Of a DNA stretch of 64,000 bases, positions 1-9,190 are shown piece by piece. Position 1 is the stretch's first letter; each line of letters begins with the position of its first letter. Origin of the DNA: JABAQJ01 sp046327745 (lineage in GTDB: Bacteria > Gemmatimonadota > Gemmatimonadetes > Gemmatimonadales > Gemmatimonadaceae); NCBI GenBank assembly GCA_046327745.1, contig JAXLXV010000018.1, positions 1 to 64,000 of the forward strand, read 5' to 3'. The notes under the pieces were generated by a model. The model had not been told where the DNA came from, did no database searches, and saw only the letters and a list, made by a program, of their open reading frames with translations. A program made the translations under genes and the position numbers.

Positions 1-1
1 C

Positions 2-2929
2 ACGTGGAAATCGATGGGGCTCGAGCGCACGCAGGCGATTGGCCGCATCGTGGTGCACCCGACGAACCCGAACATTGTTTACGTCGCCGCGTTAGGCGCG
101 CCATGGAGCACCAACAAGGAACGCGGCTTATACAAGACGACCGATGGCGGCACGTCATGGGAGCTGGTGAAGTTCGTCTCTGAGCGAGCGGGCATGGTGG
201 ACGTGGCGCTCGATCCATCCAACCCAGATGTGGTGTGGGCTGCCAGCTGGGAGCGCGTTCGCACTCCATACTCACTGTACTCCGGCGGTCCTGGTTCCGC
301 GCTATGGAAAAGCACGGATGCCGGCAAGACCTGGAGCGAGGTGAAAGGCAACGGATTCCCAGAGACGACCAAGGGGCGCATCTCCATTGCCGTCTCCTTG
401 TCGAATCCGAAAGTGATGTACACGATGGTTGAAGCTGATACGCTTCCCAATCCCGCCCCAAAGGCGCAAAAGGGAAAGCCCGCGCCGCCCAAGCAGCCAG
501 CGCAAAAGCGGCCGTCTGGCCTGTATCGCTCCGAGGATGGTGGCGCGACGTGGACCAAAACCAACAGCGAGAACACTCGGCCGTTCTATTACTCGCAAGT
601 CCGCGTGCACCCGAAGAACCCGAATCGGGTCTACTGGTCGTCGACACCGGTCAAGGTCTCGAACGACGGTGGCAAGACGGCCATGAACGCGACTGTCGGC
701 ATCCACGTCGATCACCACGCGATGTGGATCGATCCGGTGGACCCCGATCGGATGATCGTGGGCAACGACGGCGGCATCGCCATCTCATTCGATCAAGGTG
801 GCAACTACGACTCGCCGGCGAATCTCGCCATTGGTCAGTTTTACAACCTGAGCTATGACTTCGCGGTTCCGTACAACGTGTGCGCGGGTGCGCAGGACAA
901 TGGATCGTGGTGCGGCCCGTCGCGTCGCAAGCAGGGCGGCCTCACAAACGCCATGTGGCGCACCGTTGGAGGGGGCGATGGGTTCGTTACCGCCCAAGAC
1001 CCAACGGACCCGAATACTGTCTATAGCGAATCGCAGGGCGGCAGCATCGGCAGGCTCAACGTCGCTACGGGTGAGCGCACGAGCCTGGTGAAGCCGCAGT
1101 GGCGAACGCGGTACGACCAGTTGGAAGACTCGGTCCTGATCGAACGCGGCGATACCACGACGCCGGAAACGTCCGTCATGAAGAAGCGCATCGCCGACTT
1201 CCGGTCGCGACAGAAGTCGGACAGCGCGATGAATGACCTACGTTGGAACTGGAACACACCGTACTTCATTTCCGCGCACAATCCGTCGACGCTGTACTTC
1301 GGTGCCAATCGGGTGCTCAAGTCCACGAAGCGCGGCGACGAGATGTACCCGATCTCACCGGACCTGTCGGCACAGGATACCGTGAAGATCAACGTTTCAC
1401 GTCGCACCACGGGTGGAATTACTCCGGACGTCACCGGCGCCGAGACCTACGGGACGATTGTGTCGTTGAACGAGTCGACGACCCGGCCAGGCATACTGTA
1501 CGCCGGGACGGACGATGGCCGCGTTTGGCTAACGAAGAACGACGGGGGCGCATGGGAGGAGCTGACGGGACGCTTCCCGGGCGTGCCCGCTGGCACGTAC
1601 GTCAGTCGCATCGAACCGTCGCCGCACGACTCCATGACCGTGTTCGTGTCGTTCGACAACCACCGAAACGGCGACTACATGCCGTATGTGTATATGAGCA
1701 CGGACTGGGGAAAGACTTTCACGTCGATCGCGGCGAACTTGCCGACGGGAAGTGCCGACTTCGTGGACGTCATTCGGCAGGACCCCGTAAACAAGAACCT
1801 GCTCTTTGTTGGCACTGACGTGGGCGCCTATGTCTCCATAAACATGGGCCGCAGCTGGCAACGGTTTATGACCGGACTCCCAACAGTGCCCGTGCATGAT
1901 CTGCGTATTCACCCTCGTGATCATGAGCTGATCGCCGCCACGCACGGCCGATCGCTGTGGATCGTCGACATCGCGCCACTTCAGCAGTACAGCTCGACTG
2001 TGGCCGCCGCTGATGCTCACTTGTATGCGCCGACGCCGGCGAGCCAGTGGGGTGAACCGCCCATGGAGGGCCAGTCGACGGGGAACCGCTACTTCCAGAC
2101 GGGCCAGACGCCATATGGGGCGGCCATCTATTACAAGCTTGGGCAACGGAGCGAAGGTCCCGTTCGCATCGCTGTCCTTGACGTGCGCGGCGATACCCTG
2201 CGGACGCTCACCGGCAGTTCCAACGCCGGGTTGAATCGGGTCACATGGGGCTTCCAAGGAAAGCAGCCCCCCCGGCGCGTTCTGTCCGTGTCCCAGAAGC
2301 GCGACTCAACGCTGCAGATGAACCGGATCCTCTTTGTCCTGGATTCCTTGGAGAAAGCCGGGTCGAATGCCCAGATGATCCAGCGCCTTCGTCAGGCGCT
2401 CACCAACCCGAACGCCGGTAGTCTTGGTGGCGGCGGCGGTGGTGGAGGTGGTGGCGCCGGGGGTGGTGGTGGTGGCGGCGGCGGATTCGGCGGTCTGGCG
2501 GCTGTCAATCGCTTCAACGCGCGCCCAGGAGAACAGGGTCCCGGACCCGGTGGTGGCGGCGGTGGTGGCGGTGGTGGTGGCTTGGGAGCGTTGATGCAGC
2601 TGATGGGTGCGGCGACAGGTGGAGGTGGGGCAGGTGCGTTTGACAACATCGATTTCAACGCGCTGCAGGAGATCACCGACCTGTTCACCATCCCGGGACG
2701 TCCGGCCGTCTCAGGTGGCGGGTTTGGCGGCTTTGGCTTTATGTCGCTCCTTGGGATCGGCGGCGGAGGATTCGGTGGTGGTGGCGGCGGTGGTGGCGGC
2801 AACCTCGTTGGACCTGGCGAGTACCTCATCTCGGTGACGTTGAACGGAAAGTCTTTCCGTCAGGTGCTCAAGGTCGAGCGGGCGAGTGGAACAGGCACTG
2901 TCAGTGCATTCTTTGAGGAGCACGACTAA
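2..2929 (+). CDS. Exported BNR/sortilin-type beta-propeller protein (5' truncated by window edge)
   Basis: The reading frame is open to the left edge, so the true start lies outside; the first ATG in the window is at 14. The protein has repeated Asp-box (BNR) motifs, for example TTDGGTSW, STDAGKTW, SEDGGATW and STDWGKTF, the signature of a VPS10/sortilin or photosystem-II-assembly-like propeller often labelled 'glycosyl hydrolase'. I see no catalytic residues that prove hydrolase activity, so a binding or scaffold role is equally possible. The C-terminal third carries three almost pure glycine tracts (about 2420-2490, 2545-2585 and 2755-2800) before a short beta-rich tail. The family is known to be abundant and secreted in Gemmatimonadota. 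A hairpin follows at 3071. Confidence 0.85.
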   Translation, partial: TWKSMGLERTQAIGRIVVHPTNPNIVYVAALGAPWSTNKERGLYKTTDGGTSWELVKFVSERAGMVDVALDPSNPDVVWAASWERVRTPYSLYSGGPGSALWKSTDAGKTWSEVKGNGFPETTKGRISIAVSLSNPKVMYTMVEADTLPNPAPKAQKGKPAPPKQPAQKRPSGLYRSEDGGATWTKTNSENTRPFYYSQVRVHPKNPNRVYWSSTPVKVSNDGGKTAMNATVGIHVDHHAMWIDPVDPDRMIVGNDGGIAISFDQGGNYDSPANLAIGQFYNLSYDFAVPYNVCAGAQDNGSWCGPSRRKQGGLTNAMWRTVGGGDGFVTAQDPTDPNTVYSESQGGSIGRLNVATGERTSLVKPQWRTRYDQLEDSVLIERGDTTTPETSVMKKRIADFRSRQKSDSAMNDLRWNWNTPYFISAHNPSTLYFGANRVLKSTKRGDEMYPISPDLSAQDTVKINVSRRTTGGITPDVTGAETYGTIVSLNESTTRPGILYAGTDDGRVWLTKNDGGAWEELTGRFPGVPAGTYVSRIEPSPHDSMTVFVSFDNHRNGDYMPYVYMSTDWGKTFTSIAANLPTGSADFVDVIRQDPVNKNLLFVGTDVGAYVSINMGRSWQRFMTGLPTVPVHDLRIHPRDHELIAATHGRSLWIVDIAPLQQYSSTVAAADAHLYAPTPASQWGEPPMEGQSTGNRYFQTGQTPYGAAIYYKLGQRSEGPVRIAVLDVRGDTLRTLTGSSNAGLNRVTWGFQGKQPPRRVLSVSQKRDSTLQMNRILFVLDSLEKAGSNAQMIQRLRQALTNPNAGSLGGGGGGGGGGAGGGGGGGGGFGGLAAVNRFNARPGEQGPGPGGGGGGGGGGGLGALMQLMGAATGGGGAGAFDNIDFNALQEITDLFTIPGRPAVSGGGFGGFGFMSLLGIGGGGFGGGGGGGGGNLVGPGEYLISVTLNGKSFRQVLKVERASGTGTVSAFFEEHD

Positions 2930-3070
2930 CTGAGATCGCGCTTGGCGCAACCGCTCGTCGCTTGTACCAAAGCATAGACCCCGGCGCATGAAGCTGAGCA
3001 GATACAGGACCGGGGAGCGTGAAGCATGAACTGATCGTGCGCTTGCTGGCGCAGCGCGAACGGATAGGCC

Positions 3071-3105
3071 ACGGGGGGCGCGGCGTATGATGCCGCGTCC
3101 CCCGT
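3071..3105. terminator. Hairpin terminator between convergent genes
   Basis: A 14-bp stem (3071-3084 with 3092-3105, one G-T wobble) closes a 7-nt loop. It sits between the stop of the rightward BNR gene (2929) and the stop of the leftward peptidase gene (3180), so it could serve both. There is no clear T-run, so intrinsic termination is plausible but not certain. The rest of 2930-3179 shows nothing else I can name. Confidence 0.6.
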
Positions 3106-3179
3106 AGTCCGTCCGCCTCCTTGCTCCTGCGCGATCGGCTATATGCCGAATCCGGTGGTGGCTGCCATGGCCACTTCGA

Positions 3180-4955
3180 TTACTTCACGCGAAACACTGC
3201 GATCTGCGGGTGCAGCGCGGCGGCAAAGGGAGCACCGGCGGCCCCGGAGAATTGGATCGTGACCTCGCTGGCACTTGCTGGCGTGTCGATCTGGAAGAAC
3301 GTCGTGGTACCAGGAACCATCACCGACAAGGAAGAATCGGTGGTGATGGGAAACACCTGCAGCGGATCCGGTCGGGGGACGTCAGTCCCCGCAGACGTCG
3401 CGTACAGACGCGCCCACAGTTGCTTCACATTGCGCGTCGTGAATCGGTTGGTCGCCGGCGCGCTGTTCCGTGGCAGGCCCGGTAGCGAGTCAGTGTATAG
3501 CGAGAGGCCAAAGTCAGCAAAGAGCGATGGAAACGTTCGACCTGTCGCCTGCTCGATGGCCGTCACACCGTCCGCTGGGCCATGTTCGAGCTGCTTGTAC
3601 ACATTCCCTCCGAGCTGATCACCAAGCCAGCGCATCAAGAGCCAGTCGCCACCCCGCCAGGCGAAACCGTCATCCGAGTCCACATGAAGGGTCACACTGG
3701 CCGTGTCGGGGAGCAGTGCGTACTGATACGAGTCGTACAGGAAGCTCTGCACAAACCCTTGCGCCGAATCAGGGAAGATTTGCGCGGCGTTCGTGCGACA
3801 CGCCGGTGGTGGACACTTGTTCTCCCAATAGAGTGAGCCCATCTCCTCGGCGACAATGCTCATCCCTTCGTCAATCCACGAGGCGCCGTCACTCCCGCCG
3901 TTGATGACGACGTGTTGTGAGTAGTTGATGAGGTGTTGCAGCTCGTGAAGGAACGTGGCGGGAATGTCCTGCCCTAGGCCATCGACCGTGTGCGCGCAAC
4001 TGACCGTGGCGGCAGGGTCGGGGACGATAGAGTAGAAGATTTCCCCGCGATTGGAATTGGGGTCAGATGCGCCGTTGAAGTCGTCGGACATGAAGAAGCC
4101 GCCAACAAATCCCTGAGTGGCGCACGTGGAGGCCGGGGTATCTGCGTTGACCACCGGAGACATGAGCATGATCACGTGGCCATTGGCATCCACGTCGGAT
4201 GGACCGCCGAAGGCGTTGACGGCGAGCGAATACAACGTCTGGTCGAAATAGTCACCAAAGCGTTGGAGCTGATCGCTGGTGAATCCATTCGCGGGCGACA
4301 ATGTGTCCACGTAGACCAGAACATTGGCCCCCGCGTATGCCAAGCGTGCGCCGACCAGCGAAAACGCTCCGGTGCTCAGGTTGGACAGGACGTGAAATGG
4401 CCGGACTGACCCCACAGCGGGCACAACGGCGGCAGACGGGACAACGTCCAGCGACGGGCGAAGGATGTTCCCGTGCCCACGCTGGGTCAGGTGTGCGCGA
4501 GCTCGCTGTTGTAGCGCGCGATCCATAGCCAGTTGCGCGCGGTTCGGTCGGTAGGCAGGGAGCGCGCCGGCAGCGCCGATCATCTGGGCCGCGCCTGTGG
4601 TGGGGTTGCTGCTGACGAGGCGACTGCCAGTGACCGCGATCGACGCGGCGCTGCCGCTCCCTGCAAACATGCGGTAGGTGATCAGCTGGTCGGCGCCAGT
4701 GCCTGTCGCAAACTCCGGCACGACGATGTAACTCGCGCCGTTGCCCGACAGCGTGACCGTCGTTCCACCGTTTCCGCAGTCCAATCGTGTGGACTGCAGC
4801 GCCGGAATCGTTACCGACTCGGCTCCCGTACACGGATTCTTAGTGAGCGACACCGGCGGATTGGTGCTGGTATCATTACTCCAACATCCCACCGCCAGCG
4901 GAATGAGGATCACGCCGAGTCTGGTGCAATGGGCGCGTGTCAGATTGAGCATCAT
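3180..4955 (-). CDS. M30 (hyicolysin)-like zinc metallopeptidase lipoprotein
   Basis: I start at the ATG pair at 4950-4955 because it opens a lipoprotein signal peptide with lipobox LAVGC about 24 residues in; the open frame continues upstream to 5066 but that part does not look like protein. Around residue 336 there is a zincin motif HELQH followed by INYS and, about 20 residues on, SWIDEGMSIVAEE, which gives the third ligand glutamate. This arrangement is typical of M30/M6-like secreted peptidases. A serine/threonine-rich N-terminal region precedes the catalytic domain and a beta-rich C-terminal domain follows. It is probably anchored in the outer membrane and degrades external protein. The gene is monocistronic; the next gene upstream (5096) is 140 bp away. 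Confidence 0.75.
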   Translation of the reverse strand: MMLNLTRAHCTRLGVILIPLAVGCWSNDTSTNPPVSLTKNPCTGAESVTIPALQSTRLDCGNGGTTVTLSGNGASYIVVPEFATGTGADQLITYRMFAGSGSAASIAVTGSRLVSSNPTTGAAQMIGAAGALPAYRPNRAQLAMDRALQQRARAHLTQRGHGNILRPSLDVVPSAAVVPAVGSVRPFHVLSNLSTGAFSLVGARLAYAGANVLVYVDTLSPANGFTSDQLQRFGDYFDQTLYSLAVNAFGGPSDVDANGHVIMLMSPVVNADTPASTCATQGFVGGFFMSDDFNGASDPNSNRGEIFYSIVPDPAATVSCAHTVDGLGQDIPATFLHELQHLINYSQHVVINGGSDGASWIDEGMSIVAEEMGSLYWENKCPPPACRTNAAQIFPDSAQGFVQSFLYDSYQYALLPDTASVTLHVDSDDGFAWRGGDWLLMRWLGDQLGGNVYKQLEHGPADGVTAIEQATGRTFPSLFADFGLSLYTDSLPGLPRNSAPATNRFTTRNVKQLWARLYATSAGTDVPRPDPLQVFPITTDSSLSVMVPGTTTFFQIDTPASASEVTIQFSGAAGAPFAAALHPQIAVFRVK

Positions 4956-5095
4956 GATGGAAGAAGCTGGTTCGGCGAGGCGCGATGATGAGGTTTGGAC
5001 CTGCGATATGAAGGGAACACGTGGACCGTGGCTCTTCCCTCTAACGGCGGATGAGGGCGCCACCACATCGACGCCCTCATCAAGCTCTCGAGAGA

Positions 5096-5437
5096 CTATT
5101 GCGGAACCACCAAACCCACGCGATCCCCTTCACGCACTTCAATGAACCCGCTCTCCTGTTCATTGCCGCCTTTCGGATGAATGAAGAAGTCGATGGTCGC
5201 GCTCCCGCCGACCATGAGGTCGGGGACGCGAAGTGTCAGTACGCTGTCTGGCGGAACAACACCGAGTTTGAATTCGCCGATGTCATCCTGAGCGTAGACC
5301 GTGATCGGCTGCGATCGGTCGTTTTGAACGAGCACGACCGTCATGGAGGAGGAATCCGGCGCAGCGGCCGGCGTGTGGTGATGGCGTGGTGCCCCCGCCA
5401 GCAATGGCAGGGCGATGAGTGCCAGGATACTGCTCAT
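5096..5437 (-). CDS. Small exported protein of unknown function
   Basis: The start at 5437 is set by a good ribosome site (AAGGGAG at 5444-5450 on the minus strand) and by the hydrophobic leader MSSILALIALPLLAGAP that follows. The 113-residue product is secreted. It has a short HHH stretch after the leader and then a beta-strand-rich domain with an IFVLV-like pattern and VPDLMVGGSATIDFFIHPKGG. I do not recognise the family; the layout recalls small exported beta-sandwich proteins. The open frame extends upstream to 5734 but that region is arginine-rich and low quality, so I exclude it. Confidence 0.6.
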   Translation of the reverse strand: MSSILALIALPLLAGAPRHHHTPAAAPDSSSMTVVLVQNDRSQPITVYAQDDIGEFKLGVVPPDSVLTLRVPDLMVGGSATIDFFIHPKGGNEQESGFIEVREGDRVGLVVPQ

Positions 5438-6016
5438 GGTGCGCTCCCTTGTGTCGACGCGCAGGCGTCGTGTGCGATGTTCGCCCGATCGCGGGCGAGT
5501 CGGCCGCGTGCTGTGAGCACGTCGGCATGGCCATCGAAGCGGCGCGCAGTCCTCACACGCAAGCGACCACTCGGGAGGTGGTGATCGCACGTGCCCTCGC
5601 GCGTCACTTCGCCCGTTCGACGCGCGGTCTTGTTGTTCGTTAGGATCGCAGTACGCGTTTATCTGCCATTGAGGTTGGATGCGCAGGTGTGACACTGGAC
5701 TTGAGCCTGTTTGGGTGTGCTCGCCCGCGTCCACGCCTCACGTTGCTGACCGTTCGTCATGCGTTTCATCAATGTTCCCTTCTGGCCTTGGAGCATGGCG
5801 TCGAAGGTTGTGGCTGACGGTGCGGCCGGGTGATCCTCCGATCAGTGGATGCGTCTCTGTGCGACCGTGGAACTCTCCTGTGCCGTCCGCCTACAAGAAG
5901 TCCCCGCCGCACTCACCATGTGTCGGTTCGTCCCGCTATCCTCATCGCCACTACCCCACCCCCCCGCCTCAAGCCATCTTCATGTGCCCAGCGCTCTCTG
6001 CGCTGTTGACTTGCCG
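5438..6016. promoter_or_regulatory. Divergent intergenic region, 579 bp
   Basis: This gap lies between two divergently transcribed genes (5437 leftward, 6017 rightward) and must hold both promoters. The only site I can point to is the ribosome site of the leftward gene at 5444-5450. The frame upstream of 6017 is open to 5849, so the rightward gene could start earlier, but the translated segment shows no domain. I see no RNA gene or convincing hairpin here. Confidence 0.4.
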
Positions 6017-7645
6017 ATGCCCGCTATGCCTGCCCTACGCGACTTTCAAACCCCAAGTCCAATAAGCACTTCCGCGATTCGTCGGGGAGTGCGCGGACTG
6101 GCCCTGCTGTTGCTGGTCACCCTTCCCCTTGCGGCGGGCGCCCAAGCCAAGCCGCGCCGAGCGCCAGTCAAGCCTGCGGCGAAACCGGCCAAGACGGCCG
6201 CCGCCGATACCGCAAAGAAGGTCGCCGAGCCCGTGGCGCCGCCTCCGGCGCCGGCCGTCCCCATGGCACGCATTAGTGGGGTGGTGATCGACAGCGTGCA
6301 CGCCACCTTCCTTCGCGGTGCGTCGGTGTCGCTGGAAGGAACGACGATGATGCAACTCACGAATGAGCAGGGGCGCTTTGTGATCGATTCCGTCCCACCG
6401 GGTTCGTATCAGGTGCGCGTGGATCACGAGTTGCTCGACTCGTTAGGACTGCAGATGCTGAGCGCGCCGCTCACGCTCGCGGACAAGGACAACAGGGAGG
6501 TCTCGCTGGCCGTCCCGTCAGGCGAAACACTCGTCTCCCTGTCCTGCACGCCGGCACGACGCGCCTTGGGCCCGTCGGCCATCGTTGGCCGGCTCCTGGA
6601 CGCGGATACCGACAGCCCGGTGGACAGTGCCCGCGTATCATTCGCCTGGTCTGAGCTCTCGTTGCAGTCCCTGCGTCGCGTGCCTCGCGTCCGCGATGCG
6701 CAAACCGGAAAAGACGGCGTGTTCCGCATCTGCGGACTGCCCAGTGAGCTGGAGGGTGGCACGCTGCAGGCGTCAAAGAGCGGCGTGCTGACCTCCGAAG
6801 TGCGCGTGAACATCCAGTCACAGGCCTTGGTGATCCAGGGCCTGCGCATCGGGAACACGAGTACGGTCACGAAAGCGGAGTCGGATAGCGCGGCCAAACG
6901 AGCTCGCGAGGCGACCACGGGCCCGACCTTCAGTGCCGTCACGGTCCAGCGCGGCAACGCTGAGCTGACGGGCCGGGTCTTGAATGCGAATGGCAACCCC
7001 GTCGTCGGTGCCCGCGTCGACGTCGTGGGAACCCCAGGTGCAACACTCACTCGCACCAATGGTGAGTTCTCCCTAGCTGGTCTTCCCTCTGGCACGCAAT
7101 CCCTGGTGGTCCGGCAGCTCGGCTACGAACCGGTGGAGCAGGCGATTGAGCTGTCGACGCGCGCGCCGGCCAAGGTGACGGTGGTCATGACGAAACCAGC
7201 CCAGGTCCTGGCACCGGTGGTCGTGACGGCCGAGGCCGAGGCGGGGTTGGACCGAGTGGGATTCTCGCAGCGAAAGAAGTCAACGGGCGGCACGTTCATC
7301 ACGGGCGACGATGTCATGAAGCGCGCCCCCAACATGCTCTCCGACGTCTTCCGAACAGTCCCGGGCTTGCGCGTCGTTCCGGTCGGGAACGACTACCAGA
7401 TCGAAAGTTCGCGCAATGTGATCGGCGGCTGCGTGAAATACTGGGTGGATGGCGCGCCGTGGGAAGCACTGTATCCCGGCGACGTGGACCGACTCTATCC
7501 GCCGCAGGAAATCGCCGGGATCGAGGTCTACCAAGGCGGGTCGAGCGTGCCAGCACAATTCCAGATGGCCGGCCAGAGTTCTTGCGCGGCGGTCGTGATC
7601 TGGTCCCGCACGCGAACCGAACGGATGCCTAACCGGAAGCGTTAG
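6017..7645 (+). CDS. Regulatory-like-domain protein ending in a TonB plug domain, no barrel
   Basis: The start at 6017 (or 6026) precedes a signal peptide, GLALLLLVTLPLAAGAQA. An alanine/lysine/proline-rich linker follows, then carboxypeptidase-regulatory-like beta-sandwich units (GVVIDSVHATFLRGASVSL, a second around residue 190, and a third starting AELTGRVLNANGNPVVGARV). The end resembles the plug domain of TonB-dependent receptors (RTVPGLRVVPVGNDYQIESS, then the EVYQGGSSVPAQF segment). The usual 22-strand barrel is absent: the protein stops at about 542 residues. Such plug-only proteins are known in Gemmatimonadota and Bacteroidota; their role is unclear, perhaps protein-protein docking at the outer membrane. 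The TAG stop lies inside a CGTTAGGC octamer at 7640. Confidence 0.75.
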   Translation: MPAMPALRDFQTPSPISTSAIRRGVRGLALLLLVTLPLAAGAQAKPRRAPVKPAAKPAKTAAADTAKKVAEPVAPPPAPAVPMARISGVVIDSVHATFLRGASVSLEGTTMMQLTNEQGRFVIDSVPPGSYQVRVDHELLDSLGLQMLSAPLTLADKDNREVSLAVPSGETLVSLSCTPARRALGPSAIVGRLLDADTDSPVDSARVSFAWSELSLQSLRRVPRVRDAQTGKDGVFRICGLPSELEGGTLQASKSGVLTSEVRVNIQSQALVIQGLRIGNTSTVTKAESDSAAKRAREATTGPTFSAVTVQRGNAELTGRVLNANGNPVVGARVDVVGTPGATLTRTNGEFSLAGLPSGTQSLVVRQLGYEPVEQAIELSTRAPAKVTVVMTKPAQVLAPVVVTAEAEAGLDRVGFSQRKKSTGGTFITGDDVMKRAPNMLSDVFRTVPGLRVVPVGNDYQIESSRNVIGGCVKYWVDGAPWEALYPGDVDRLYPPQEIAGIEVYQGGSSVPAQFQMAGQSSCAAVVIWSRTRTERMPNRKR

Positions 7646-7654
7646 GCTCCTCCG

Positions 7655-7972
7655 TCAGGGCGACTTCGGCGCCGGGACGTTGTGGAAGTCGGTCTTGGCC
7701 TCGCGAAAGTCGTAGACACAGGCCACGGCGTGCGCCGGCGTCCCCTCCTTCTCCACCGTGAGAGGGACCTCGTACCGGCCGGCGCCCTGAAAGACCGCTT
7801 CACCGATCTGCAACACCGTCAGGCCGGCCGCCCGGGCATCGGCGAGGCACTCACGTCGCGCTTCCTTCCGGCCGCCCGATGTACTCTTCACGTACGTGAG
7901 GCAGCCGGACGTCAACATCAGGAGAGCCGCAGAGAACCATGGCCATGACGTCCGCACAGCTCGGGATCTCAT
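7655..7972 (-). CDS. Small lipoprotein
   Basis: A 105-residue protein with a leader ending in the lipobox LTSGC, then a soluble domain with conserved-looking RRECLADARAAGLTV and an acidic C-terminal half. The ATG overlaps the stop of the upstream CDF gene by four bases (ATGA, 7969-7972), so the two are translationally coupled. I do not recognise the fold. Coupling to a metal exporter hints at a periplasmic accessory of metal handling, but the only two cysteines are the lipidated one and others near CVYDF and RREC, so this is inference. Confidence 0.65.
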   Translation of the reverse strand: MRSRAVRTSWPWFSAALLMLTSGCLTYVKSTSGGRKEARRECLADARAAGLTVLQIGEAVFQGAGRYEVPLTVEKEGTPAHAVACVYDFREAKTDFHNVPAPKSP

Positions 7973-8865
7973 GCCGATGCCTCCGCCGTCGCCGACGCAA
8001 AAGGTTCCATGTGTACCAGCACACCGGCCACGGAGGGAACAGCGGCGCGAATGCTCGACTTCACCTTGCCGCTCACAATGTGTGCATCGTGCAGCGACAT
8101 GTCAGCATCCGCCTGGACGTGCAGGTCAACATAGAGCTGTGTGCCGTGACGCCGGACGCGGAGCTTCTCCACTGAGCGGACGTCTGGAACGGCCAGTGCC
8201 GCTATTTCAATGCGCGAGAACACCTCGGCGTCGGGGGCCCGATCCATGAGGTCTCCGATCGCCGGCCGCAACAACTGAATTCCGTTGAAGGCGATCACGG
8301 CCGCCGCCACAAGGGCCGCCCAGTCATCCGCCGCCTCCCATCCCGGGCCCTTCCACAACGCCACGCTGATGCCGATGAATGCCGCGAGTGACGTAATCGC
8401 ATCGCTGCGATGATGCCACGCGTCCGCGCGAACGGCCGTACTGCCCGTCTGGTCGGCCACGTTGAAGATCTTCCGGAACATCGTCTCTTTGACCACCACC
8501 ACACCGACCAAGACTACGAGCGTGAAGGGCGCGGGCGCGTGATGCGGTGTTCGAATCTCCCGCACGGCCTCGATCACAATGCCGATCGCAGCACCGCACA
8601 GGAGCAACGCGACCATCGCCGCCGCCACGGATTCCGCTTTCCCATATCCCCACGGGTACTCGTCGTCAGCTTCACGTGACGCGATGCGCAAACCGCCCCA
8701 GACGATGGCCGAGGAGAAGATGTCAGCCGTCGACTCCACGGCATCGGCGATCAACGCATAGGAATTACCCAGAACCCCCGCCACCAGCTTGATAGCGGCG
8801 AGCAGCGTATTAGCGAGAAACCCGACTTGAGCGGCTCTGATGCCGCGACTATTTACTTCGGCCAT
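7969..8865 (-). CDS. Cation diffusion facilitator (CDF) divalent-metal exporter
   Basis: A 298-residue inner-membrane protein of normal CDF length. The N-terminal membrane domain carries the transport-site motif DAVESTAD in the second helix and ADAWHHRSDAITS in the fifth, giving the Asp/His tetrad that binds Zn, Mn, Co or Fe. The C-terminal cytoplasmic domain (from about residue 205) has the ferredoxin-like pattern VRRHGTQLYVDLHVQ with histidines (SLHDAHIVS) as in the dimerising metal-sensing domain. The transport-site residues do not decide the metal. It uses proton antiport in known homologues. The downstream lipoprotein gene overlaps by four bases. Confidence 0.9.
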   Translation of the reverse strand: MAEVNSRGIRAAQVGFLANTLLAAIKLVAGVLGNSYALIADAVESTADIFSSAIVWGGLRIASREADDEYPWGYGKAESVAAAMVALLLCGAAIGIVIEAVREIRTPHHAPAPFTLVVLVGVVVVKETMFRKIFNVADQTGSTAVRADAWHHRSDAITSLAAFIGISVALWKGPGWEAADDWAALVAAAVIAFNGIQLLRPAIGDLMDRAPDAEVFSRIEIAALAVPDVRSVEKLRVRRHGTQLYVDLHVQADADMSLHDAHIVSGKVKSSIRAAVPSVAGVLVHMEPFASATAEASA

Positions 8866-9190
8866 GGGTGTCGGGCGTGCGGTGGTGATTCAGCGAGACC
8901 AAGAATCTACGTCGCAACGAGCAACAATAGGCGCCTCCGTTGGCGACCGATGTGTATCGTCGCAATGCAACGGGTGGAACACGGTGGTCGAACGTGACAG
9001 CAGTCACGACTTCCACCTGCCTTCTTAAGCCATTCACCGATAATGCGTTGTCCGTCAGGCCGCACGGCCGCTTATTGGCCTGCGTCCTGCGTGATTCGCT
9101 TGTACGCCACGCTCGACTGCATGCCGACCGGTGTGCGCCTCGCGAATCTGGTTGTAGCCGATTGATTCTGTTGAACAGCAAGGAGAACCA
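8866..9190. promoter_or_regulatory. Divergent promoter region with a palindrome at 8993-9008
   Basis: This 325-bp gap separates the leftward CDF gene from the rightward lipoprotein gene. It contains a perfect 6-bp inverted repeat CGTGAC-N4-GTCACG (8993-9008), which could be an operator for either gene, and an A/T-richer stretch at about 9020-9050. A strong ribosome site (AAGGAG, 9180-9185) stands just before the start at 9191. I cannot assign a regulator. Confidence 0.45.

Noticed and set aside
2420..2800. Polyglycine-coding stretches as tandem DNA repeats or CRISPR
   Set aside because: They are codon-level GGN runs without a constant unit or spacers, inside a gene.
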